From Nageia nagi (lineage: Eukaryota > Pinophyta), in NCBI GenBank assembly GCA_050084985.1, contig JBITNC010000001.1:177630001-177694000 (forward strand): DNA of 64,000 nt, given 5' to 3'. Positions within the stretch are counted from its first letter, which is position 1; every line of letters begins with the position of its first letter. Shown in pieces: positions 44,530-56,292 of this stretch. Under the pieces are notes generated by a model. That model did not search any database, was not told the origin of the DNA, and was given only the letters and a program-made list of their open reading frames with translations. The translations under genes and the position numbers were made by a program.

Positions 44530-46482
44530 ATGTAATGGAAATGTAAATAAATTCAAAGGGAAGAAGAATATTAAAGTTGAACTTGTTGCTGGGCTCTACT
44601 CCATAACTTGCTCTTTCTCGTTTGATGGATTCTTGACTCTAGTTACACTAATCACCTATGCTTTGAAAATGATAAGTTTGAAAATTTTTATAAGTATAGA
44701 AAACATATAGTTGTGATAGGTGATAATTCAATTCTTGAAGTTTAAAGAATTAGGAGTATGTTGATTCATGAAAAAGTTCTTTAAAATGTGCTCTTTATTT
44801 CTAAGCTTAGGTTGAATCTTCTCCCCATGATTCAAGTTGTAAGAGAAAGGTACTCATTTGAGTTCGAATCACACTCCTAGTGCATTAAGAAGGGACTTGC
44901 CACATTGGTTAAAGGATCAATGAAAGATGATCTTTACATTCTAGATCAAGTTCTAACAAAGATGTGTCTTGCTTGAAATGTATGTTCTAAAGGTAATCTT
45001 TGGCACTAATGTTTAGGGCACCTTAACCATAAGGGCATTCAAGTCATAAAAGATCAAGAACTTGTAGAAGGTTTGCCTTCAATTTCACCTTCAATTGGTC
45101 TATATGAGAACTGCATCCTAGGCAAGATGATTAGATAAAAGTTCAAAAAAGATAAGACAACAAGGGCATCTCAACCTCTTCAACTTGTGCATTCAAATTT
45201 GATAGGTCCATTTTAGACTAAGTCACTTAGGGGATCATATTATGTCTTGACCTTCATTGATGACTTTAGTAGGATGACCTTTGGCTATCTACTTGAGCAC
45301 AAGGATTAAACCTTTGAGATTTTTAAAAATTTCAAAATCTTAGTTGAAAATCATACTAACCTTAAAATCAAGATGTTGAGATCAGATAATGGAGAAGAAT
45401 AATATAACAATAAGTTCAATGACTATTGTGCTAAGTATAGAATCAAAAGATAGTTTACGATTCCTTACACTCCTTAGTAAAATGATATTTTCAAAAGAAA
45501 AATAGAAAAATTATGGAGATGGCTAGATGCATATTGGATAATCTTCCTTATTTCTTATGGGTTGAAGCTATGAACACTGCTATTTTCACTTTGAATAGGT
45601 GTTCCACAAAATTCGTTTAGGATAAAACTCCTTTTGAGGCATGATCAGTAATTAAACCTAACATTTTTCACCTTAGGGTGTTTGGTTATGAAGCATTCTC
45701 CTACATTATCTTTGAGAAAAAGAAAAAGTTAGATTAAAAATCTGAAAAATGCATCTTTATGAGTTATAACAGTTAACATAGAGGCTACAAGCTATATTCT
45801 CCATCCTATAGAGTAGTGTTCATTTCAAGGGATGTAAAATTTAATAAACTTCCTAAAGAATCTATTTCTAATCAAGATGTTAATGATCCAGATGACTCAT
45901 CAATTACACCTAACTAGTTTGATATTGATGTAGACAAGTCACCCTAAGAGAAAATTTTTCCAACTCAAAGGATAACTAGGAGCATGACCTTCAACAAATC
46001 CTTGTTTGCCAAAATTTATAGCAAGAATGAGCCTTCATCCTTTAAAGAAGCTTCAAAACATGAGTGTTGGATGGAAGCCATGAAAGTGGAGTATGAGACT
46101 ATTATGAAAAATGAAATTTGAAATTTAATTCCTTATCCTAATGAGAAGAATGTGATTGGCAATAAGTGGATCTACAAAGTCAAGTTCAATTCACTTGGTA
46201 TTATAAGAAATACAAAGCAAGGTTAGTAGTCAAAGGTTTTGCTCAAAAATACAAAGTAGATTATGAGAAAGCCTTTGCTGCCATGGCAAAGATGCTTACT
46301 GTAAAAATAATCTTTGCTCTTTTAATAACCCAGAGATGGAAAGTTTTTCAACATGACATCAAGAGTGCATTTCTCAATGGTGACTAATATGTGAAAATCT
46401 ACATGAATCAACCAGAAGGGTTTATTATGGAAGGAAAAGATTCATTTATATGCAAGTTAAAGAAATCATTGTATGAACTACT
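44530..46482 (+). pseudogene. P3 protease, integrase and partial RT
   Basis: After gag come protease remnants, the pre-integrase segment near 45000-45130 (HLNHKGIQVIKDQELVEGLP), integrase core SLRGSYYVLTFIDDFSRMTF, YLLEHKD, LRSDNGEE and later IEATSYILHPIE. RT begins near 46.14 kb with NEKNVIGNKWIYKVKFNS and 46166-46387 is open (KARLVVKGFAQKYKVDYEKA, WKVFQHDIKSAFLNGD). Then YMNQPEGFIMEGKDSFICKL and KKSLYEL, where the element ends. Confidence 0.82.
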
Positions 46483-47189
46483 AAGGTTCAACAAAAAAAC
46501 TCATAATGTTTATCTCATTAATAGTGTACATCACATCAGAAGAGTTGAACCTATTCTTGATAATATTAACATATTATATAACAACTTCTACTCATTGCCA
46601 TATTTTTGTTTTTATCAACATCTATGAATAAGATAAACAACGGTTAGACAAAGTTTTGATCTAAACCTAGTATGCATCCCACTTCAAAATAGGATTTACT
46701 TCGTAGAAGGGAACAATATCAATCATGCATAACATATAAATTAAAGATGAACATAATACTAGTTATTAATTATGCATCGAAAACAACAATTCAGTTTGAA
46801 AATAGACATACATGATTCAAAGAGGTATTCAACATTTCTTACTCGTACGTGAGTCATCCAATACTGATGGAGTGAAAGAAAATATGAGTTTTTTGCAATC
46901 TCTTATTATGTATCATAGCCTCTATTATAAGCCAAAAGATAACTCATCTCTCGTAAACTCTTCCTCATACATCCTTTTCTAAGTAGAAAATAACGTAAGG
47001 TTATTGCAATCAATAACTTCACTACCTCCTTCCGCTGGACCATAATTTACAAAATACTCATAGTAACAAAAAGTGATACACACGATGGGAGTAGTCCTCA
47101 AGGTATCGTGTTTTCTTTCCTCTAAAGTTTCAGGTGGTGTTGAGAAGTAAGAAATCCCACAAATCATAAAAATTGATCAGATAGAAAAG
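46483..47189. other. Unassigned sequence between P3 and the PPR remnant
   Basis: GC content rises from here. A 62-codon minus frame (47167-46979, THEFYGPAEGG-like C-terminus) may be a diverged extension of the PPR pseudogene, but I cannot match it to a PPR E or DYW domain. Confidence 0.35.
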
Positions 47190-48150
47190 AAGACATTACA
47201 GGAAGATGCAGAGTACCCATTCGACATCTGTAATGGCATAGCAAGGGGTTATATCATTCCATAAAAAGATTTATTCACCTCTTAGATGGTTTAATCATCA
47301 ATATTTTCTCCATAAGGTTTGATGATCTAGATAGTGTCCACACCTCTTTTATGGATCTATATACCTTCTTCGTGAGCTCACCTCCTTGGACATGCTAGAA
47401 GGATGTTGGTAATGGTTAGAGATTAGCTTTTTACATCACATGTCATGTCCAGTTCAGGTTTTAGGGGCATCTTGGAAATGAAGTTCTCAGCTTCCTTAGA
47501 TAGCAGTCCCCACCTCTAGACATGTATGGTTCCTAATAGAGCTCTACATATTATGCGTTGAGCACATATCATATTCCAATTCCCCAAAACCCTGCTGTTC
47601 CCATTCGCATCCACGCACTTAATTCAGATTTTATAGGCATTTAGGTAATGAATTTCAATCTTCCTCTAACTAGCCCGTATATCCAAGAAGGTTAACAATA
47701 CATGAAAGATGATTCATTGTTAGAACAATGCAATAAAGGTCACTCTTGCAATTTAAATATTTACGTCTCTCATCCACTGGATCTCCACGGCTGCATGTAA
47801 GTGGAATAGATACAAAAGTTATGCATCAGGGTCGTATTGCAAATGTCTCTCCAATGAAAGAGTTGTAGCCATCCTTGTGCGATAAATTGCATATTTCTCC
47901 AATCATGGAAGACACTGTAACTATGTTGCACCATCTTCTTAGGAACAGTTTGCGTGACATCTCTATGCATACATATTCTACGCGCAAGCTTTATCTAGGC
48001 ATTCACAGCCATAATATTCGATGAGAATAGTGTTCTATATTTCTTCACCCATCCTCACCATACAAGTCTCAAAACATTTATCCCCTGATGCCTCTAAGCT
48101 TCCAAGCTTGCATGCTACGGGTGCTCCAATCACCCAATCAAAGAACTAAA
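47190..48150 (-). pseudogene. PPR protein pseudogene (PLS/E type)
   Basis: Minus strand, several frames: ACKLGSLEASGDKCFETCMV and YYGCECLDKA (PPR motif with IxMYxKCGxLxxA), MHRDVTQTVPKKMVQ (VFDxMxxRDV), GYNSFIGETFAIRP, ITFVSIPLTCSRGDPVDERR (ITFVSVLxACSHxGLVDEG), YLNCKSDLYCIVLTMNHLSC and IVNLLGYTG (YxCMVDLLGRAG), then MPIKSELSAWM and AENFISKMPLKPEL. These are consecutive motifs of plant PLS-type pentatricopeptide repeat proteins, normally organellar RNA-editing or processing factors. Numerous frameshifts and stops make it nonfunctional. Base composition is richer in G+C than the neighbouring elements, as expected for a former host gene. Confidence 0.75.
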
Positions 48151-48682
48151 CATGTATGTCATGAGGATAACTTCCATTTTAATCACACCATTATTATATG
48201 CTACATCAGTATCTAAATAAAGTGGAAGGATAACCTCAAATAAGTACTAAACATAATTTCAAATATTCCACTTTAATACTTAAGTGTTTTACAATTATTT
48301 TTTTCAAGCTATTAAATATATCAATTAAATATTAGATCTTAGCTATCACTTTGTCATTATTTCAAATGATATAAAACATCATCGGTGTTATAATAATAAA
48401 ATATAAATCTACTTACATTTTTAATCTCTTTTGCCAATGTAATGATTTATGAAGATTATCAATAAGCTTCACAAATCAATAATATTTAAATCAACTATTA
48501 AATATTATTAATCAAAGCAATAGTCTCAATGGTAACCCTTTTACATTGGTTATTTCCAAATTTAAGTCATCATATATCATCCTATGGAGACATTACCAAT
48601 ATCAAAGTTTCACTAAGTCTTAAAACCCCAAGAGTTCAAGGACTTCAAAAATTGGTACATGAAAAAATCTAACAAAATAACA
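48151..48682 (-). other. AT-rich leader-like sequence behind the M1-type LTR
   Basis: Lies on the internal side of the primer site at 48683. No coding signal; probably retrotransposon leader up to its junction with the PPR remnant. Confidence 0.45.
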
Positions 48683-48697
48683 AGCTCTAATACCACT
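48683..48697 (-). promoter_or_regulatory. Primer-binding site of the M1-type LTR
   Basis: Minus strand AGTGGTATTAGAGCT beside the LTR end CTAACA; one change from the initiator-Met consensus. Confidence 0.8.
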
Positions 48698-49167
48698 TGT
48701 TAGGTTTAATCAATTTCATATAAGATTGAGCATAGTAAGTCCTCCTACTCCTTGGAAAAAGAACATTAAAATCAACACTACAACAATGCCCAAAAGTATC
48801 ATTCATAGACCTTAACCCAAACACTCATATTTATTGATGGAAACCAACCCAACTTAAACCCAAGTTGATTCAAAAAGGTCATGGAGTAATCCCCCATGAC
48901 TTTTGCAACACCCAACTAGAATTAATGGTTTGATTAAAACTAATTTTGACTTCCTAAGTTAGAATTTACTCTCTTTATTTCAAAATTGATACATTGCAGA
49001 CCAGTTACCAATAGTTGATTGGATGGGATAAGATCAACTACTAAGTAATGCTTTCACTACCACCCAACACTTGATCAATACACTAATTCTTGTTGATTAA
49101 CTGACCAATTATGATAAGAAATGATAAAGGCAATTAACTAAGCCCTAATTAGGCTCCACATTTAACA
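48698..49167 (-). repeat. M1-family 5' LTR
   Basis: Minus strand TGTTAAATGTGGAGCC to AAACCTAACA. Homologous to the M1 3' LTR (18913-19625), e.g. ACCAGTTACCAATAG and TCAACACTACAACAATGC, but lacks an internal block of about 240 bp. Its orientation and primer site mean the internal region ran toward lower coordinates, the direction in which M1 gag lies 10 kb away. It may be the original M1 5' LTR, but flanking pentamers (AAGGT here, AATAT at 18908) do not match. Confidence 0.85.
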
Positions 49168-49179
49168 AAGGTATCTATT

Positions 49180-49800
49180 ATATCTCATTATTTGTTTAAA
49201 GTGTATTGGTTTCATTTATGGGCATCATACTCTTGTTATCTAAGAAGAAATGGAATAGGTGTAGAAATCACATCAATCTATAATGCTTATTAAGATGCAT
49301 TTATGAAGGTATATGATAGAATTAATTATCCTTTTATTTTAAAAATGCTTCAAATCATTGGATTTAATATTAATTTTATTCCATCTATCAATATATTTTT
49401 TGCAAATGCCTAAACTTGCCTCAGAAGGAATGGGGATGAATCTACTTGATATTCCATTCATTGATATATTCGTTAAGGTTATCACTTAGCTCTAGCTCTA
49501 TTTGTGCAAATTGTAGAAGCCTTTGGCTATTAGCTAGCAAGTGTTGCTTCAATAAACTTGGTTTTAGGGATTCCTCTTCCAAATTCTCATAATTTTCCTT
49601 CTCTTGTTAAGGATGAATGTATATTTTATTTGGATGTTTTCTTTATCTAGCTTTTGGTTTTAGCATATAGTGGAAAAAGATGCAATGCTTTAGGTACAAC
49701 AATGTCAATGGATATAACCATGTGAGATACTAAATGTTTTGGGTATATATTCCTTTTTATTATGGACCAATATATTTTACTACTCTTTGATAATATTTTA
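49180..49800 (+). pseudogene. LINE (L1-type) reverse transcriptase fragment
   Basis: About 49290-49420 reads MKVYDRINYPFILKMLQIIG and SINIFFANA, matching the L1 RT motif (DFxKAYDxVxWxFLxxxLxxxGF...SxxxxNG). It continues with a YHLALALF segment for the (Q)GCPLSPxLF motif near 49490, FGYxLASVASINLVLGIPLP, and a FYLDVFF stretch where the FADD box is expected. Stops and small shifts throughout. No UTR, tail or target duplication found; old and 5'-truncated. Confidence 0.62.
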
Positions 49801-49962
49801 TTAATGAAGTTTCTTCTAAGATAAATTATTGGCTTACCAAGTAATTGCCTTTAATTGATACATTTTAAAATAATACTAAAGTTGTTGTAGCAACTCATGT
49901 TTATTACTCCTCTTCTTATTACCTTATATTACTTGTTATAAGAAGCTAAAATGCTTATTGTG

Positions 49963-50759
49963 TGTAACATTTCATAATTAAAATATTACATGATTAAATA
50001 AATCCATATGTATTTATAATTAATTAGGTGTGATTTTGCTTTATTAGTTGTAAAGCCCCTCTTTTAGTAAAGAGTAGGCCCATTTATTATTTATGTTATG
50101 ATATCAAAGGTTATTATGAGCCTCAAGGGGATGTTGATCTTCCTTCAGATAAATAATGCATTTAGAACATTTAGGAATTATTAGTATGATTTTGAGGCAC
50201 AATTATGCTCCTAAGAATAAACATTTTGGCATGCATGATCCTAGGTGATTATGGGATCCCAAGGTGGATGTATAGCATCCTTAGATGATGTTTGGTTATA
50301 TGGATATTTGGATGCATGAGGTAAGGACATATTTGCATATTCAATTATTCTCTTTGATACTTGGACAATGTTAGCCTTTTCTCAGAATTAGAAGCCTCAT
50401 CAATCTTTTATACCCTTTGGTGGATCCTCATTAATCCCCTACTAGTTCATGGAGCCTCATCAAGCCCCTGTAAAGACTCTCATTGTTCAATTCAATGTGA
50501 TTCTCAACCAGAAGTGTGACAACAACCTTCTAGAGGTGTTGGAGCACTAGATCTAACTAGTAAGGTAAATGTTGATCCCTTTGGGCCATTATTGTTGTAT
50601 TGTGAGTATTTATAGTTGGAGGCCACTTGGATAATTTGTACTTATTCTTGATCATTAATAATATCAAATATAAGTTTCTTGGAATCCATATTTGTTTTTT
50701 TGCATTTATTTTGAGATTGTTAAGAAATTTTTCTAATATTCCTAATTTGAAATATTACA
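49963..50759 (+). repeat. LTR of an unidentified element, with primer site
   Basis: Begins TGTAACATTTC and ends GAAATATTACA, near-perfect inverted ends, followed after two bases by TGGTATCAAGG (50762), a decayed initiator-Met site. Only about 50 bp of internal sequence remain before the probable P4 LTR, so P4 seems inserted just inside this element, or the element is truncated. Confidence 0.6.
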
Positions 50760-50810
50760 AATGGTATCAAGGTTAAGATCTGACTAACTTGTGAGGATGG
50801 AGAGGAGAAG

Positions 50811-52858
50811 TGTTGACCTATGGTATTGACATTATCTTCAAAGGAGATTATTTTTCATTATTGTTAAAGGATATTGTTTTTATTGCTATCAATAATGCAC
50901 ATAAGTCATAATGCCAAAGGTGAACAAGTGAGTTAACATGAATTGTTGTTAATCATGCAAAGTTATATAGTGTCAGGTAATGAAGAAGTGTAGTTGAGTT
51001 TGAAAATGTTATTATATAGTGTTTAATATTTTTTTAGTATGTTTCATAATTTTATTGGGTGTTTCCATAGTATTATTGTATGTTTACCAATGCTATCGAG
51101 TGTTTACCATGGCTATCAATAGGTTGGATGCATGTATACAAAGAAAGATTGCTAAAATAGTATTTTTTTCGGTGATGATGTCAGCATAGTAAAGATCACT
51201 CCAAATGAACTATTTCCAACATCTTATATGGATAAATTCATTAAAAGCTCATTTAAGTACTGATGTAATGAAAAGATAATACAAAGGTACATTATATGAT
51301 GTAAGCAATTCAAAGATAATCCAAAATGCATTGATTTTAATGGTGTGAATGAGAAGAATGCAATGTAGTAAAGCTAGGTGTTGGTAATGGAAAATACAAT
51401 GAAGGATACAAGAATTTGAATTCAACATTCTGATTATCACTACAAACTAAACTAAATCTAATGACATAGATGGAAGAACTCTCTACTGTGTGAGTTAAGG
51501 ATTGGAAAATGACCAAAGATAAATAAATACTGATGGATGACATTAGAAAGGATTTGGCTATCTAACTTACATTGAATATGACATTGAAAGTGAGATGATG
51601 TTGATATAATGAATTAAAGTACTAGCCATAGAGGAGAAAGCAAAGACTTACTAAGAGTGATGTCAATAAGTGAAAGTTTTGTCCAAATTATACTAAGTCT
51701 AGTGAATTATTTGGAAATACATTTTAATAACCAAGTCAAATATCAAAAAGGAGGATAAGGCATATAGATGTACTTGTAAAGGAGTTCAAGTACTAGAGTA
51801 AAGCTTAGACAATAGATTTGATACTGACAAGCGTGTTAGGGGCCTGAACTATAACATAAATGCAATTTCAATTGTCAACATACTAGAAATAATATTTGGG
51901 AGAGTAAGGGAGATTTGAAATTCATGGATAAATCATTGATATTCTATGTAATGCATCAAATGCATGTGATAGTTATCCATAACCATTATTAGCATTCATG
52001 CACTACAAATGAGTGGATACTATGTTCAAGAATCATTGTGTAACTAAAAAATAGTTACTATCATTATGAATTGAAGCTAATATTTAGGCATAATGGTTAT
52101 GCATTTTAGTAACTATTGGAGATGTGTATGGAGGGCTTACTACAACCAAGATCAATTACTATAGTTGAGTAACATGGATTATATTGTTATGAAAGAGAAC
52201 TAGCTTGTGTTGTTATAGTATGAAGAAGGACTAAGAAAATTTGAGGTTGTTATGATTTGCTAAGTGCAAACAGAATATTGTAGATGATTGTATTGGATTA
52301 TATGTGTGTGAATGAGATGTTGATAAGGGGTAAATAGTGGAAGATTTGCAAATATAGCCAGGTAATGGATATGAAGATTGATAGCATCAAATAGAAATAG
52401 TTAGGATAATGAGGATTGAAGAGCTACAATAATAAGGATATTATATTAAGGGTTTGATAATTTATTGTTAAAAATTTACTATAGTTTTATGCTATCAAGT
52501 GGGTGCTTGGCAAGAGGTATTGGTGTTCTTTCTAGTTGGTGCTCATAAAGTAGGGGTTGGTACTCCTTTCAATTGCAACTAATAAACTTGGCTTTAATGC
52601 TCCATATGGTTGGTGCGAGTAAACTTGTTGTAAATTCGATGCTTTGTATATGGATGGATTTAGACCATGATCCAAATAGCCTTATCTGGGATGTATCCAT
52701 AATGGTTAACCTCATTATATCATCTATTATATCATGATTTTTTATGATGCTTACTCTATTTGGTTTTAAGTTTGCATTATTTTAACTAGTAGAGTTAAAG
52801 AATTAAAGTTTTAATTTATCACATTAATTCACCCCCTCTCAATGTTACTTGGAGTTCA
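50811..52858 (+). repeat. Probable long P4 5' LTR
   Basis: The right end is supported: the region runs to GTTACTTGGAGTTCA and the primer site TAGTATCAGAGC follows at 52864-52875. The left end TGTTGACC at 50811 is a guess based on a TG start and the lack of other features; the 3' LTR lies outside the window. GTTGGTGCTCATAAAG, GGTTGGTACTC and GTTGGTGCGAG at 52.54-52.62 kb resemble the repeated GTTGGTGC motif of long LTRs of Angela/Sirevirus-type copia elements. Confidence 0.45.
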
Positions 52859-52863
52859 ATGAT

Positions 52864-52875
52864 TAGTATCAGAGC
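52864..52875 (+). promoter_or_regulatory. P4 primer-binding site
   Basis: TAGTATCAGAGC, one change from TGGTATCAGAGC, shortly after the LTR end. Confidence 0.75.
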
Positions 52876-52911
52876 TAATCGACTAAGGGAAATTTAAGGA
52901 GTGATACTATG

Positions 52912-54655
52912 GAAATTGGAGAAGGTTTTTTATCTAATAAAGCACCTTTGTTTGATGGAATTAATTATGCCTTTTGTAGGCTTAGAATGTAAACATATAT
53001 TTGTTATTTGGGATTTGATATATGTGAAACTATAAAATTAGGATATACAATGCTTACTACTCCTTAAATTGATGTAGCTGGCAAGAAACACTATAAAAAA
53101 AAGTCTAAAGAAAAGAATGAAATTATGTGTGAACTAGTTGATAATCAGCTAGTAAATATTATGGGATGTAAATCTTCCAAAGAAATATAGGCTAAATTTC
53201 AAAGCATTCATGAATATGATTGCAAGATAAATGAGACTAAGTTGAAGACCTTTAGATCTTAGTTTGAAGGATTGATGATGAATCATGAAGAGGATATCAT
53301 AACATATATGCTTAGAGTCAATGAAATTATTAACTCCACTAGAGGATTAGGAGAGAAGATTGAGGATAAAATGATTGTTAAGAAGATCTTAATATCATTC
53401 CCATCTAGATTTAATCTCAAAGTATCAACTATTGAAGAAGCAAAGGATTTGGATGCCTTCACTTTGGATGAAATGAATGGATCTTTGAATATTTATGAAA
53501 TGAGAACTTGTAAGGTCAAATCTAGTGATAAGGAAGTTGTTTTCAAAGATACTAAGAGTTCCAAATCTAGATAATACTAGATGTATATGAGCCATCATAC
53601 ATTGAAGAATCAAACTTTTTAGAAAGCTCAAGAGGGGTCAAGGAAAATACAAAGGTAGGCTCCCTTTCAAATACTTTAGTTGTGGAGGCATTGAACACTT
53701 CTCAATAAAATATCCTTATAAAGATAGGAATGATAATTATGATTATGCAAGTAAATCATGAAGTGATAATTACAATAATAGTACTAAGAAATTTAGAAAA
53801 GCTAGCAATAAGAAGAAAAGGTTTATCACTCAAGAAAATGAAAGTGATTCTAATGATAACAAAAAGAATGAATCAAAAGGTGATCATGATGAATATGTAT
53901 TTATGGATTTTGAATCTAATAAGGAGGAATTTGATAGCATAGAAGATATTTAAGATGATGAGGTAGAGGTTGTAGTAGATTGAAAAGATTAACTCATCTA
54001 GAAAGAAATAAGAACAAGAAAATGAGCAAGAAACTAGATGTATCTAATAGCAAAGTTCAAGAGTTGTTAGTTTAGTTAGTTGAGGCTAAAGCAATAAAAG
54101 AATATATATGAATTCAATTAGCTAATATAATGGATGCATGTCATAATATTGAAGAGGAAATAGCTTTCTTAAGAAATAAGATTGAAAAATTATCCACACA
54201 AGCTAGTGCAAGCTACAAGTTTAAAAAATCTTATAACAATTAAATGAGATACTAAATGTGTAGAGGCATCCAATGATTAAGTTTAATTTGGGATTTGAAC
54301 TAGGAAATAACTCAATTTCAATAAATGAATAGCATCCTAAAGTTGAACACAAGCCACCTCAACCAAAGAAAGAAATGAAAGATATTAATAAGGATTTAAA
54401 CATAAATACTAGTTGGTCTAGAAATAAGCAAGTTGTTGACCATGATGAATTCACAAGAGTTTATCAGCAGAGAAGAAAACTTCTAGGAAGATCAAATTCC
54501 TATAAATATTCTCCAAACATGTTTTATAATTCCTATATTAGCTATAGAAATGAATTCTTTGGTTACTATTATAAATATAATCATTATGGCTATAAAATTA
54601 TTGATTGTAGATTAAATATTAAACCAACCAAATTTATATATTAGAATGTGTGTGG
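52912..54655 (+). pseudogene. P4 gag remnant
   Basis: ATG 52912 reads MEIGEGFLSNKAPLFDGINY, LGFDICETIKLGYT, AGKKHYKKKSKEKNEIMCEL, then after stops an open stretch 53272-53574: EEDIITYMLRVNEIINSTRG, LGEKIEDKMIVKKILISFPS, KDLDAFTLDEMNGSLNIYEM. This is the copia UBN2-type gag core. A zinc knuckle follows (FSCGGIEHFSIKYPYKD, last Cys lost), an acidic DFESNKEEFDSIEDI region, a coiled segment (VQELLV to IEEEIAFLRNKIEKLSTQ) and a second knuckle-like part at 54.56-54.62 kb (YYYKYNHYGYKIIDC). About ten stops. Confidence 0.82.
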
Positions 54656-55776
54656 TACCTTAATAGATAATAATGTGTAATGTTACAAATAGCATAACTT
54701 TGGCATGCCACATAGCTAAGTTTTGCAAAATTCAATTTGCAAGTTTGCATAGACAAGAGAAAATTTATGGTAAGTCTCATAACATACACATCAATCAAAC
54801 TTCTAAGAAAGCAATAGAATCTCCTGATAAGAATCAAAATACTATTAAAGATAAACCTAAGGTTAAGAAGATATGTAAAGAAAAGAATGATAATATCAAA
54901 AAATCCTTAATTGTACAAACTTCTCTAAAAGAACAAAATAAATATAAACCTTAGATACTTCAAATAGTGGATGTTCTAAGCACATGATAGGATACAAGCA
55001 AAGTGTTGATAATATACAATAGTATGATGGTAGTTTTATCAAATTTGGAAACAATGATGGAGAAAATATAGTTAGAAAAGGTATAGTAAAGTTTGGAGAT
55101 GGTACAATCAACATTGAAGTACTTTTTGTTGTGGGTCTAAAATAATATATGCTACATGTTAGCCAAATCTATGATAGAGGGAATGATGTTATATTAAAAG
55201 AGCATGGTTATGAAATTAGAAGAGCAAAAAGTGGAAAGTTGGTTGCACATGGTACAAGAACATCTAGTAACTTATCTACTCTTATTGAAAAGATTAAATA
55301 TTCTTGCTTGTTGAGTTAGGAGAATGCAAATTGGTTATGACACAAGATATTGGGTTACATCAGTTTTGATAACCTTGAAAATATTATCTCTAAAGATGCT
55401 ATGAGAGATGTTCCAAATATATAAAAAAACATCAAAAAGTATATGCTCTTCTTGTTAAAAAGTTAAGCAAATTGGATCCTCTTTTAAAACCAAAGAGTAC
55501 AACACTAGTAATCCTTTAGAACTGCTTCATATTGTCTTATGTGGACCAACCACAATACAAAGCATAAATGGTCATATATATTTATGATTACACCAGAAGG
55601 AATTGGGTTCATTTTCTTAAACTCAAGTTAGAGGCTCTTGATATATTCAAATGATTCAAAAGCTTAGCTAAAAATCAAATTGGCATAAGGATCAAATGCT
55701 TAAGATTTTTATGAGAAGTATGATATTAAAAGATAGTTCTTAGCTCTAAGAACACCTAAAGAAAATGGTGTGGTAG
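54656..55776 (+). pseudogene. P4 protease and integrase, left part
   Basis: 54673-54954 is open and lysine-rich (end of gag/linker). Protease region near 54955-55140: SGCSKHMIGYKQSVDNIQQY and GTINIEVLFVVGLK. Pre-integrase: DRGNDVILKEHGYEIRRAKS, WLxHKILGYISFDNLENI. Integrase core near 55.5-55.77 kb: FKTKEYNTSNPLELLHIVLC, GPTTIQS, YDIKR and TPKENGVV at the break. P5 is inserted between GVV and ERKNRT. Confidence 0.8.
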
Positions 55777-56278
55777 TGTTAGATTGTATAATGCATTATT
55801 GTAAAGGTTTGTATTAAATATTCTATCTAAATTCACTAATACTTAAGGGTATCATTTGATATGTTAAGTATTTAAATGAATATGATAATGTAACTTACCC
55901 TACACTTCATGTCATGAGCATTCCTCTTGGGTAAAAGGATGTGCATGTCATGCTTTTGTACATTGGATAAAAAGGTGATCCAAAGAGGGATTTTGGACTA
56001 TAAATAGAAGGCTCCCTCTTTGTGATCATGCATCAATTATGGAGTAAAGTTATGCTATAGGATAGAAGTGTAGGATTTGAGATTAGGAGGATTGTAAGAG
56101 AGTTGTATTTATGATTGAAGTAAAGATCTAGTTAGTGGATGTACTCCTAGTTGGAGAAACCACTTACATCTTGTGTTATCTTTATGAGATTGCTTTGTGT
56201 GATAGTTAGATGTAAATTAGGAGCTTTCATGTGATCTTGGTAGTTTAAGATTATTCTTGTTATAGTTCAATTCTCTCA
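55777..56278 (+). repeat. P5 5' LTR
   Basis: TGTTAGATTGTATAATGCAT to TTCAATTCTCTCA. Similar throughout to 63460-63953. A TATA box TATAAATAG is at 55999-56007; transcription probably starts just downstream. Confidence 0.93.
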
Positions 56279-56280
56279 TT

Positions 56281-56292
56281 TGGTATCAGAGC
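56281..56292 (+). promoter_or_regulatory. P5 primer-binding site
   Basis: TGGTATCAGAGC, exact initiator-Met-type site two bases after the LTR. Confidence 0.92.

Larger units (their letters stand above)
40374..46482 (+). mobile_element. Copia element P3, 3'-truncated
   Basis: 5' LTR 40374-40813, primer site 40817-40828, leader to 43677, gag 43678-44529, protease, integrase and RT to 46482, where it stops within KKSLYEL and the frame changes to unrelated sequence. Same family as P5: LTR, leader and all proteins align. No 3' LTR exists, so no target duplication can be tested. Many stops. Confidence 0.88.

Noticed and set aside
51249-51543. Two overlapping minus open frames
   Set aside because: Short, serine/leucine-rich, within the probable P4 LTR, with no family resemblance.
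9722-56292. tRNA genes at the TGGTATCAGAGC sites
   Set aside because: Only the 12-15 base primer complement is present beside LTR ends; no cloverleaf sequence follows.
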